A DNA stretch of 64,000 bases, from contig NZ_JARYTI010000001.1 in NCBI RefSeq assembly GCF_029911635.1, positions 62,001-126,000 on the forward strand, written 5' to 3'. Below the pieces are notes generated by a model, which ran no database searches, had not been told where the DNA came from, and saw only the letters and a list, made by a program, of their open reading frames with translations. This DNA comes from Sphingomonas sp. AR_OL41 (lineage in GTDB: Bacteria > Pseudomonadota > Alphaproteobacteria > Sphingomonadales > Sphingomonadaceae). Positions 35,470 to 43,436 of this stretch are shown piece after piece (the first letter of the stretch is position 1; the number at the start of each line of letters is the position of its first letter). The position numbers and the translations under genes are program-made.

Positions 35470-36120
35470 CTACCGAGCGGTTGCTTGCGCGGTGTTGCCT
35501 GACCCTCGGTCCAGTTTGAATTCAGCGAGGGACTGGCGGATGATCTGCGCCCCGCCGGTTATGCCAAGGCCTGCGATGATCGCGGCGACCGCGAGATCCG
35601 GCCAGGCCGTACCCGTGCCGATGACGCCGGCGGCCGCGAGCAGCACCGCGAGATTGCCGATCGCGTCGTTGCGCGAGCAGATCCAGACCGAGCGCATGTT
35701 CGCATCGCCGCTCCGGTAACGATAGAGCATGAGCGCGACGCCGCCATTGGCAATCAGGGCGATCATGCCGACGATTCCCATCGTCCCGGCCTGCGGCACG
35801 CCCCGGCCCATAGCGGCAAGAATCGTCGTGACCAGGACATAGAGGCCGAAGGCGAGGATCGTGCCGCCCTTGAGCAAAGCAGCACGCGACCGCCAGCGCA
35901 GCGCCATGCCCGCGACGCCGAGGCTGATCGCATAGTTTGCGGCATCCCCGAGAAAATCGAGCGCATCCGCCTGGAGCGACCGCGATCCCGAGGCGATGCC
36001 CGCGCCGATCTCACCGGCGAACATCACGACATTGACGGCCAGCGCGATCCACAGAACGCGCCGCCAGCGTGTGTCTTCGATGCGCTGGGTTTCAGCACAG
36101 CATGATCCGCAACCGGCCAT
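35470..36120 (-). CDS. Cation diffusion facilitator-like efflux protein
   Basis: A 216-residue membrane protein with about six helices. The family's metal-site pattern is visible as LQADALDFLGDAANYAISL in helix 2 and SRNDAIGNLAVLLAA in helix 5. The N-terminus has MAGCGSCCAE, a Cys-rich tail likely to bind metal. The usual cytoplasmic C-terminal domain is absent, and the stop lies at the border of the flanking direct repeat, so the end may have been cut by the rearrangement. It is divergent from a MerR-type gene and should export a divalent cation such as Zn, Cd or Pb. Confidence 0.8.
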   Translation of the reverse strand: MAGCGSCCAETQRIEDTRWRRVLWIALAVNVVMFAGEIGAGIASGSRSLQADALDFLGDAANYAISLGVAGMALRWRSRAALLKGGTILAFGLYVLVTTILAAMGRGVPQAGTMGIVGMIALIANGGVALMLYRYRSGDANMRSVWICSRNDAIGNLAVLLAAAGVIGTGTAWPDLAVAAIIAGLGITGGAQIIRQSLAEFKLDRGSGNTAQATAR

Positions 36121-36147
36121 GTCGCCTCGCTTCCCTTGAGTCGAGGC

Positions 36148-36180
36148 GCTATATGCACCCTGTAGCAACTACAGGGTCAA
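36148..36180 (-). promoter_or_regulatory. MerR-type promoter of the efflux gene
   Basis: On the minus strand TTGACC (-35, 36175..36180) and CATATA (-10, 36150..36155) are separated by 19 bp. The spacer holds a perfect dyad, ACCCTGTAG-CAA-CTACAGGGT (36157..36177). The long spacer and dyad are the hallmark of MerR-family activation by DNA distortion. The dyad ends 7 bp before the merR start, so the regulator probably also controls itself. Confidence 0.85.
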
Positions 36181-36183
36181 GCG

Positions 36184-36588
36184 ATGAAGATCGGTGAAAT
36201 GGCGTCAACGACTGCGACCAACATCGAGACGGTGCGCTATTATGAGAAGATCGGCTTGCTGCCTCCGCCGGCGCGCACCGGCGGCAACTATCGCAGCTAT
36301 GGACCGGAGCATCTGGCACGCCTCTCGTTCATCCGGCGGGCGCGCGATCTTGGCTTTTCGATCGAGCAGGTCCGTGCCCTTCTCGATCTGTCGCAACGGC
36401 GTGGCCATGACTGCGCGACAGTCGACGCGGTCGCCACGGCCCATCTTGTCGAGGTGGATCGCAAGATCGCCGACCTGACGGCGCTGCGCCGCGAACTGGG
36501 CGCGCTCATCGAGTCCTGCGCCGGCGGCACCGTCGCAGATTGCCGCATCCTCGAGGCGCTCGCGCCGAATTCGTCCGATATGGCGTAG
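36184..36588 (+). CDS. MerR-family metal-responsive regulator (CadR/PbrR-like)
   Basis: A 134-residue regulator. The N-terminal MKIGEMASTTATNIETVRYY winged helix and EKIGLLPPPARTGGNYRSYG are classic MerR. The C-terminal helix has cysteines at GHDCATVD, IESCAGGTV and ADCRILEAL, a three-Cys set fitting the CadR/PbrR/ZntR metal site. It should activate the divergent efflux gene on metal binding. Confidence 0.88.
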   Translation: MKIGEMASTTATNIETVRYYEKIGLLPPPARTGGNYRSYGPEHLARLSFIRRARDLGFSIEQVRALLDLSQRRGHDCATVDAVATAHLVEVDRKIADLTALRRELGALIESCAGGTVADCRILEALAPNSSDMA

Positions 36589-36629
36589 GACAAATGTTTG
36601 ATCAGGCCGGGGACCGCAGCGCCGTGTAG

Positions 36630-36738
36630 TTGCGCGGCCCAGGCGGGTCGAGAAAGCGGCAGTCATGCCGCGATTCGGTCGACACCCTCATTGAACCGGT
36701 CGATCCATTCACGCATCTGCGGGCGACGCTCGATCGGG
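36630..36738. repeat. Direct repeat copy 2 (3' end of PP-loop gene)
   Basis: This is the partner of 35362..35469 and the genuine 3' end of the broken PP-loop gene (IERRPQMREWIDRFNEGVDR then IAA and stop). The efflux/MerR cassette lies between the two copies. Confidence 0.8.
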
Positions 36739-37520
36739 ATATCGGCGGCAACAAGCTGGAAGTCGACAAGGTCGACGGGAGCCCCGGCGATGATGGCATC
36801 GATCTCCGCGGGATCGAGCAGAGCGTTCGCACGAATGAACAGCGTCATGGAGCCGGGTCGAGACTTGGTAGAGCTTCGCCACAATCCCTCGACATTGCGC
36901 AGGCGCGGTGCGGCACGCGCCTCCAGGAGCACGATCAGTCGGAGGCACCAGCGCGGGAGTGTTATCAGTTCGTTCGGTTTTTGCGCCGCGCAGAAGAGCA
37001 AGCCGATTTGATCGGGATGGGAAGGCCCTCGGCGCGGATCCGTGCGGCACAACGCTGGCGGTCCCACCCCCACTCGCGAAGTGGATAGCGATAGTCATAA
37101 AGCGGTGAGACATGACCTTCGCGATGTGCATATCGCCGGGTGTCGGCGGGTGAGCTGTCATAACCGATAAGCTTCACCACACGCTGGCCGTGAGCCCATG
37201 CTCGTTGCGCTGGCTCCCAGTTCGCAACCCATTGATCTTGAGGCTGAATTTTCCATTTCGAGCTGCACGAATGGCGCCCGAAACTGATTGACGGCAGGGT
37301 CGCGTTAGTCAGGCAGTTCTCAAGTAACGTGAAGTAGGGCGGCCAATGTTTGAAGCGCTTCGGGACGTAACGGACGACATGATGCTCGATGCCGTGATCG
37401 TCCATCCATTTCTGGAAGATCGGGAGATACGCATAGGTTTCTTCGCGCTCGACTCCAGTATCGGCCGTCAAGACGACGGACAGGGGGAGGCTTCGAGCGA
37501 CCCATTCAATAATGAGGGTC
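36663..37520 (-). pseudogene. PP-loop (PAPS reductase-like) gene, 5'-truncated and frameshifted
   Basis: Coding is split in two frames. The upstream part (from TLIIEWVARSLPLSVVLTAD through GLPIPIKSAC) and the downstream part (FCAAQKPNELITLPRWCLRL to the stop at 36663) join naturally if one base is added near 36992..37000, where TGCTCTTCTGC replaces an expected TGCTTCTTCTGC. The SGG-x-x-S nucleotide loop that should lie near the N-terminus is missing because the frame meets the left end of the Tn7-like element at about 37521. The remnant keeps the ADTGVEREETYAYLP and SCSSKWKIQPQDQW motifs of a PAPS-reductase-like family. Confidence 0.75.
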
Positions 37521-37598
37521 TGAGCGGAACCGATTAACGCCCTTTGCGGAAGCAGTTATACTGAACCGGCAATTCGAGTCGTTCCCGCAAGGAGAATA
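37521..37598 (+). repeat. Putative left end of the Tn7-like element
   Basis: Two spaced sites, GGAACCGATTAACG (37526) and TGAACCGGCAATTCG (about 37562), lie between the terminal TG at 37521 and the tnsA start. A third partial site, GGAGAATAG (37591), overlaps the tnsA ribosome site, so TnsB bound there could limit tnsA expression. Confidence 0.5.
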
Positions 37599-38291
37599 GT
37601 GGATGCCGGCGTGACCGACAAATCTGCCCGTTTGCGTTCTGGCGCAACGGTGCGGTTCGCCCGAAATCCGGCAGGACGGCCGGGGCAAAGATCGTGCACG
37701 GGCTGGTATCAGTCGATCAAGGCTGGCGATGCGCTACCTTATGAGAGCCTGCTCGAGCGCGATGCGCTGTTGCTTCTCGACTTCGATCCCGATGTTGCAC
37801 AGTTCGGGGTGCAACCGGAAACGTTCGTTTGGACGGAAGCTGGCCGACAACGGCGTTACACCCCCGATATCCGGCTGGAGACGGTGGGCGGCGCGGTCAT
37901 CTACCGGCAGGTGAAACTGGCCACGCGATTGGCGGCTGACCCGACCTTGGGCGGACGGTTGCCAGCAATCGAAGCCGAGTGCGCCGCGCGTGGGGCCCGG
38001 CACGAAATGTGGCTCGATACCGATATCCGGCGACAGCCACGCTTGTCGAATGTGCGACGCCTGCGCGCAACGGTGGCGGTGCTGGCGGCAGAAAACCTCG
38101 ACGCGATCCACACCATAATCACCCGCCTCCCCATTCCGTCGAACCTGGGCGCAGCCGCCGAGGCGCTCGGCGGCCGGCCCGTGCATGTCAACATTGTGCT
38201 CGGCCTCGTGGCAGTCGGCGAGCTTGCGGTGGATCTCGATCGACCGCTCGATGACGACACGGTCCTCATGCGGGGAAGGAATGCGAAATGA
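37599..38291 (+). CDS. tnsA: TnsA-like endonuclease
   Basis: A 230-residue protein matching the TnsA catalytic domain, which cuts the 5' ends of the transposon for cut-and-paste movement. ESLLERDALLLLDFDPDV carries the first acidic residues (E49/E53), RRYTPDIRL the aspartate (D90) and YRQVKLA the Gln-x-Lys (Q104, K106), the same order as in Tn7 TnsA. It starts with GTG at 37599 after AAGGAG and ends in an ATGA overlap with tnsB. Confidence 0.85.
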   Translation: MDAGVTDKSARLRSGATVRFARNPAGRPGQRSCTGWYQSIKAGDALPYESLLERDALLLLDFDPDVAQFGVQPETFVWTEAGRQRRYTPDIRLETVGGAVIYRQVKLATRLAADPTLGGRLPAIEAECAARGARHEMWLDTDIRRQPRLSNVRRLRATVAVLAAENLDAIHTIITRLPIPSNLGAAAEALGGRPVHVNIVLGLVAVGELAVDLDRPLDDDTVLMRGRNAK

Positions 38292-40405
38292 ACGCAACGC
38301 CGATGCGCTTCCAGCAAGGCGACACGCTCTCGATCCGGGACGATCAAGGTCAGGTGGCGCTCTGGTTGGTGATCGAGCGCAAGCGCCGTGGCTATTTGCT
38401 GCGACCGCAGAGCGGCAGCGATGCGCGAACATGGAGCGACGATGAAATCGACATCGTTTATGGTGCCCGGCGGCTGACGCATCATCCTTGCAATGCGGAC
38501 GGCCTGCCCAAGGCGATCGCCGAGACGCTGGAGAAAACCTGGGAGTTCTGGCCCGAAGAAATCCGCCGCGAGGCCGAGCGCAGGGACACCTATGTACGCA
38601 TGGTCGACGCGATCCGCGGCGAGCACCCGACACTCATGGGCGCCTATGCCGCTGCCGCCGAGGCCGTGTTCGACGCGCATCATGAACAATGGGAACGCGA
38701 AGATGCCGCGCTTGCGGCCCGGATGGCTGCGGAGCGGCGAAAAGGGAACGGCGTGCCACGCCGCACCAAGGCAGCGGCCCGGCCCAATCCCTATACAGTG
38801 CGGGCGTGGTATAGCGTATGGAGCCGGCACGGCCGGGATGTCCGGCTCCTGATCCCGCATTATCATCGGCGCGGGGCACGCCAACCCCGCTATGCGCGCG
38901 AGGACGGCGATCACCCCGATACCTACAAGCTCATGCGGCAGGCCGTCGAAGTCTGGTATTTGGGCATGCCGCGGCGGCAGAAGAACTATGCCTATCGCCG
39001 CTATGTGGATCTGTGTCGCGAGAAAGAGGTTCCTGCGGTCAGCGACCGCACCTTCCGCGTGTTTATTCGCGACAATTATACCGAACGGCAGGAATATGAG
39101 CGTCGCTTCGGTCGGCGCGCCGCCTGGCTGAAGTTCGGCATCTTCGAGCGGCGGAGCCCGCCCGAACGGCCGCTCGAAGAAGTGGAGGTGGATCATTGCC
39201 TGATCGATCTGGTGGTGGTGCATCCGGAGAGCGGCCGCGCCTTGGGGCGGCCCTGGCTCACCGCGCTTCTCGATCGCGCCACCCGCATGATTATAGGGGT
39301 GCATCTGAGCTTCGAGGCGCCGTCCTATGCCTCACTTCAGAGAGCGCTTGCCCATTCCTTATGGAAGAAGGATCTCTCCGGGCTCGCCGATATTGAGCAT
39401 GACTGGCCGTGCCACGGCGTGCCCGAATGGCTGATCTGCGACAACGGCAAGGAGTTCCGGTCGCAATCGCTGCAGTCGGCCGCCAGGATGCTCGACATCG
39501 GCATCGTCAATCTGCCGGTGAAAATGCCATGGTTGAAGGGCGCGGTCGAGCGCGTGTTCCAGACCATCGGCGTGCAGGTGTTCAGCCATGAGGAAGGGAC
39601 GACGTTGTCGCGGACCATGGATCTCTATGATCCGGTGGCGCAGGCAAGGCTGTCGCTCGAGGATGTGCGTAATCGTGTCCTCAAGTGGATCGTCGACGAC
39701 TATCATCACAGCGTCCACGATACGTTGAAATGCACGCCCTACGAGCGCTGGCGAGAACTCAGCGCGCTTTACCCGGTGCGCCCGGTTCCCGACTTCGACC
39801 ATATTGTGCGACTGACCGGAGAGACCTTCTTCCGGCGCATCTCCAACATCGGCATCCAATATGAGGGGCTGCTTTATGCTGATCGGGAGAAGCTCGAACC
39901 CCTGCTAGCGCGCCGCGGCGGGTTGGAGAAGGACTGGGAGTTACGCTACGACCCCTATGATCTGGGTGAGGTCTGGCTGCTCGACGACGAGCGCGGCGAA
40001 TGGCTGATGATCCCGTGTATCGACCAGAGCATATCGCGGGGCGTCTCCAAATATCAGCACAAGATCCATCGTTCGATAGCAAGGCGAAGCCTGCCGAAAA
40101 ATGCGCCGGTGACTGTCGCCGATCTCGAAGCGGCGCGCGGTCTTGCCGAACAGACGGCGGGAGAGCTGCAAAGCAAGGCGAGCAAAGTCCGCAGCAAGAC
40201 GCGGGCGGCGCGGTACGAGACCGACGGTTGCTACTTCACGCCGATCGAAGGCCAGAAACGACCGCCTGAAATAGGAACGCAGGGACCGGCGATAGAGACC
40301 GCACCACCTGCGGCGAAACAGATTCCGGCGCCGGCGCCTCCCATCATAGATCTCGACGCGGACATCGAGGCTCTGGTTGCACAATGGGCGGATCCGAAGC
40401 GATGA
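38288..40405 (+). CDS. tnsB: TnsB-like DDE transposase
   Basis: A 705-residue integrase-fold transposase. The catalytic triad is visible as VEVDHCLIDLVVVHPESG (D302), WLICDNGKEFRS (D385) and MPWLKGAVERVFQTIG (E421). An N-terminal helical region for end recognition and a Mu-transposase-type C-terminal beta-barrel (about 530-600) flank it. It should join the 3' transposon ends to target DNA. Coupled to tnsA and overlapping tnsC by 22 bp. Confidence 0.92.
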   Translation: MNATPMRFQQGDTLSIRDDQGQVALWLVIERKRRGYLLRPQSGSDARTWSDDEIDIVYGARRLTHHPCNADGLPKAIAETLEKTWEFWPEEIRREAERRDTYVRMVDAIRGEHPTLMGAYAAAAEAVFDAHHEQWEREDAALAARMAAERRKGNGVPRRTKAAARPNPYTVRAWYSVWSRHGRDVRLLIPHYHRRGARQPRYAREDGDHPDTYKLMRQAVEVWYLGMPRRQKNYAYRRYVDLCREKEVPAVSDRTFRVFIRDNYTERQEYERRFGRRAAWLKFGIFERRSPPERPLEEVEVDHCLIDLVVVHPESGRALGRPWLTALLDRATRMIIGVHLSFEAPSYASLQRALAHSLWKKDLSGLADIEHDWPCHGVPEWLICDNGKEFRSQSLQSAARMLDIGIVNLPVKMPWLKGAVERVFQTIGVQVFSHEEGTTLSRTMDLYDPVAQARLSLEDVRNRVLKWIVDDYHHSVHDTLKCTPYERWRELSALYPVRPVPDFDHIVRLTGETFFRRISNIGIQYEGLLYADREKLEPLLARRGGLEKDWELRYDPYDLGEVWLLDDERGEWLMIPCIDQSISRGVSKYQHKIHRSIARRSLPKNAPVTVADLEAARGLAEQTAGELQSKASKVRSKTRAARYETDGCYFTPIEGQKRPPEIGTQGPAIETAPPAAKQIPAPAPPIIDLDADIEALVAQWADPKR

Positions 40406-41532
40406 CACATCGTCGCGCCGCGAAGTTATCGGCACGGCCAGCGGTGCCCGACGCCGTGCTTGCGTTCGAGACCACGGTGATCCCACATACGCGCCACACG
40501 GAAGCGAAGGCGGCGATCCGCGAGTTACATGGCCGATACCGCCCGCGCGGGGACAGCCGACGCTTCAAGGCCCGGGCCCTGCTCATCATCGGCTCTGCGG
40601 GGTCCGGCAAGACGACGGCGCTCGAGGACTATATGGCCGACTACCCCGACAGCGCGACAGAGGATGCCGATATCCGCCGCATCGTTTACGTCGAAGCACC
40701 GGAACGGACGACGCGACGGGCGCTGGTGGGGGCGATCCTCGGCGCCTATGGCTATCGTGCGCGGGACCATTGGAACACCAGCGAGGTGATCGAGAAGATC
40801 GCGTTCTATGCCGAGGAGACGGGCACCGAGATGATCTTCATCGATGAAGGGCATCACATGGTGAACGAGAATAATCCCGACATGACGGCGGAAGTGACCG
40901 AGTTCATCAAGTCTTTGCTCAACCGTGTGAAAGTCCAGATCGTGATCGCGGGTCTTCCCCGGCTGCTCGACATCTCCGTGCCGGGCGAAAAGACGATGCA
41001 ACTGCGCCGTCGGCTGCAACCGACGATCATCCTCAAGCCCTATGACTGGGCGACCCGGAGCGGTCGCACGATGTTCTCTGGCGTGCTCGGCGTCATGGAA
41101 AAGATGATGGGGTTGCCGGATGCGTCCGGCCTCGCGAAGCATGAGATGGCGAAACGCATCTACGTCGCGACGGGCGGCGAGATCGGGATCGTCTCCAAAT
41201 ATCTGAGCCAGGCGCTGAGCGTGGCACTGGCGATCGGCCGACGGTCGATCGATCTGAACCTGTTGGGAGAGGTTCACTCGGGCTGGCATCCGATTTATGA
41301 GCCCGATGTCAGGGATATGCTGGACTTTGATGCGATCCTTGAGGATGAACCGACAGTTCCGAGCGGCGGCCCGCCCCACCACGACAATCCCTTCCTGTGT
41401 TCGGCCGAACGCCTGCGCGAGATCTGGCTGCGCGACACCGTACCCCCGTCACCCAGGAATATGAGCCGCGTCACAAAGCTGCGCGGAAGCGGCGCGCAAC
41501 CCCTGCGGCCCTTCGTGCGCGAGGGATTATGA
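40384..41532 (+). CDS. tnsC: TnsC/TniB-like AAA+ ATPase
   Basis: A protein of 382 residues. GSAGSGKTTALEDYM (Walker A, about 70-77) and MIFIDEGHHMVNE (Walker B, 150-158) define a TniB-type AAA+ regulator that links the transposase to the target selector. ATGs at 40384 and 40402 are both possible starts. The C-terminal 60 residues are Pro/Arg-rich. The stop overlaps the tniQ start (ATGA). Confidence 0.9.
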   Translation: MGGSEAMTHRRAAKLSARPAVPDAVLAFETTVIPHTRHTEAKAAIRELHGRYRPRGDSRRFKARALLIIGSAGSGKTTALEDYMADYPDSATEDADIRRIVYVEAPERTTRRALVGAILGAYGYRARDHWNTSEVIEKIAFYAEETGTEMIFIDEGHHMVNENNPDMTAEVTEFIKSLLNRVKVQIVIAGLPRLLDISVPGEKTMQLRRRLQPTIILKPYDWATRSGRTMFSGVLGVMEKMMGLPDASGLAKHEMAKRIYVATGGEIGIVSKYLSQALSVALAIGRRSIDLNLLGEVHSGWHPIYEPDVRDMLDFDAILEDEPTVPSGGPPHHDNPFLCSAERLREIWLRDTVPPSPRNMSRVTKLRGSGAQPLRPFVREGL

Positions 41533-43436
41533 CAGCACCGGCAACTCGACTTGCGTTGCGGGTACGGCCGGCAGCGTTCGAGCCAGGCTGGGCACTGTTC
41601 AACCGGCTTGCCCTGCGGCATGGCTGTGAAACCCAGCTGGAATTTGCGCGTCAAGTGCCGCTGGTCGACCGAACCGACTTCGTTCGCGATATGGAACGTG
41701 GGCGACGCTTCCACGATATCGCCCGGCTCAGCGGCGTCCCGCTCGAAGCATTGCTTCGCAACTCGATAATGCAGACCCAGGGTGGGAGCGTCCTTGCAGG
41801 TGAGCTGGTGAGCCGCAGCGGCAATATCAGCTATAGTTGTCACTTCGCCCGTATCTGCCCGGACTGCATGCGATCGGATATCGAGCAGGGTCAAGGGCCG
41901 GTCGCCTGTCGGTCGTGGCGGCGCTCCTGGTGGGATCTGGCGAAGGTATCGAGCTGTCCTCATCATGGTCGGGCGCTGTTAGCGATCTGTCCTGCCTGTC
42001 GACATGCGTTCCGCCGTTCGGACCTGTCACCAGCGCGTTGCACGTGTGGGCACGATCTGACGCAGGAATGTACCGACGCGGTCACGTCGGATGGCACGAT
42101 CGGCGACGCCTATCTTGTCGGCAGGCTTGGTGATGGACCCCGTATCTCTCACGCGTTCCTCGACAGCCTGGCGTTCGCGGACGCCGCCGAGATTATGCAA
42201 TGGGTGGGCTCGGTCGCACGCTGGGGCAGATCGATCGTCAGCTGGCGTAGGCAGGAGCCTGCGGAGCGTGCCCGCACAATGGCGGCGGGCTTTGCGGTCT
42301 GCAAAGACTTCCCCGACCAGTTCGAAAAGATGCTGGACGGGATGCTGGCGGCATGTCCGCTCAAGCGTCTGACGCCTGTGGGTGTCTATGGGCGTCTGCA
42401 ATACTGGCTCGGCCTGTCCACCAATCCGGCTCTCGACCCGATCCGGGAGGCCGTTAAGAATCATGTGGTGAAGAATGTGCCGATAACAGCAGGCACGATG
42501 CTCTTCCGTCAGCCTGCTATGGAAGGGAATCTCAAGACATTGGGAGGCCTAGCGAGGCTGTGCGGCGTATCCTCGGGACGGGTCGCAACGGTAGCAGCCG
42601 CACTGCACCTGATCGAACGGTTGCCTGGCGACGCCCGGGGCGTGGTCATCCCGAAATCCCTCGAGGAGCCGTTGACCGCCTTCTTCCGTGAGTCCTGTTC
42701 TCCCGAAGACGCACGGCGTCATCTCGGCGTCGGCCTCCCGCTGTTCAAGGCGCTCATAGCGCGACACTATCTTCCCCGCGCCTTCCCGCTTGGTGGGGCG
42801 TCGATCCCGGCGCAGTATCGTCTGGCCGATCTCGACCGCTTCCTCATTGCATTGCACGGCGATGCGCCCTTCGTCACAGCGCCGCCACCGGGCAGCGAGA
42901 CGATCCTGCGCGCCGTGCGCATCTGTTATCGGTCCTCGGAGGCGATTATCGGCGGGCTGCTGCGCGGCCAGATCAGGGCAACGGGCCGCTTACGCAGCGA
43001 ACGAGGCATTGCGCAGATACTGGTCGATACCGACGCGGTGATCGCCGGCCTCGAATATAAGGATGATCCGGTGTTCATGCTCATGGCGCAAGCCGCGCGC
43101 CACCTCGGCCTGACCATCCCGACGGTTGCAAAGCTCAAACAAATGGGATGGCTGACAATCGACAGGAAACAGACACGGCTCAGGATCGTGCCCGCCTTAC
43201 GGCGAGCGGAGGTCGAAGCGTTCGGTGCGCGCTTCGTCAGTGCTGCCGAGTTGGCGCGCATCCCCGGAAAAGCTACGCATGCCGTCAGGGTTCATCAACA
43301 TCTGCGAAGTGCCGGTCTGGTGCCGGCGATCGCTGGAAGCCGAAAGCTGCAGCCCTTCTATGATCGTGAGAGCGCCGAAAAAGTGATCCGTGGGGTCTAT
43401 CGTGATCGGTTGCCCGAAACGACTGCAGCGATGTGA
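41529..43436 (+). CDS. tniQ: TniQ/TnsD-family target-selection protein
   Basis: A protein of 635 residues. After an N-terminal FNRLALRHGCETQLEFARQ segment the TniQ zinc motifs follow: CPDCM (110), CPHHG (143), CPACRHAF (154) and CTCGHDLT (171). The C-terminal 400 residues contain several winged-helix-like segments, as in TnsD proteins that read a fixed target sequence. The ATG at 41529 overlaps the tnsC stop; a longer frame upstream has unlike composition. It probably sets the insertion site. The target is not obvious from the flanks. Confidence 0.87.
   Translation: MTAPATRLALRVRPAAFEPGWALFNRLALRHGCETQLEFARQVPLVDRTDFVRDMERGRRFHDIARLSGVPLEALLRNSIMQTQGGSVLAGELVSRSGNISYSCHFARICPDCMRSDIEQGQGPVACRSWRRSWWDLAKVSSCPHHGRALLAICPACRHAFRRSDLSPARCTCGHDLTQECTDAVTSDGTIGDAYLVGRLGDGPRISHAFLDSLAFADAAEIMQWVGSVARWGRSIVSWRRQEPAERARTMAAGFAVCKDFPDQFEKMLDGMLAACPLKRLTPVGVYGRLQYWLGLSTNPALDPIREAVKNHVVKNVPITAGTMLFRQPAMEGNLKTLGGLARLCGVSSGRVATVAAALHLIERLPGDARGVVIPKSLEEPLTAFFRESCSPEDARRHLGVGLPLFKALIARHYLPRAFPLGGASIPAQYRLADLDRFLIALHGDAPFVTAPPPGSETILRAVRICYRSSEAIIGGLLRGQIRATGRLRSERGIAQILVDTDAVIAGLEYKDDPVFMLMAQAARHLGLTIPTVAKLKQMGWLTIDRKQTRLRIVPALRRAEVEAFGARFVSAAELARIPGKATHAVRVHQHLRSAGLVPAIAGSRKLQPFYDRESAEKVIRGVYRDRLPETTAAM

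Noticed and set aside
37901..39304. Minus-strand frame of 467 residues opposite tnsA/tnsB
   Set aside because: It runs antisense through DDE and TnsA catalytic motifs that are clearly coding on the plus strand.
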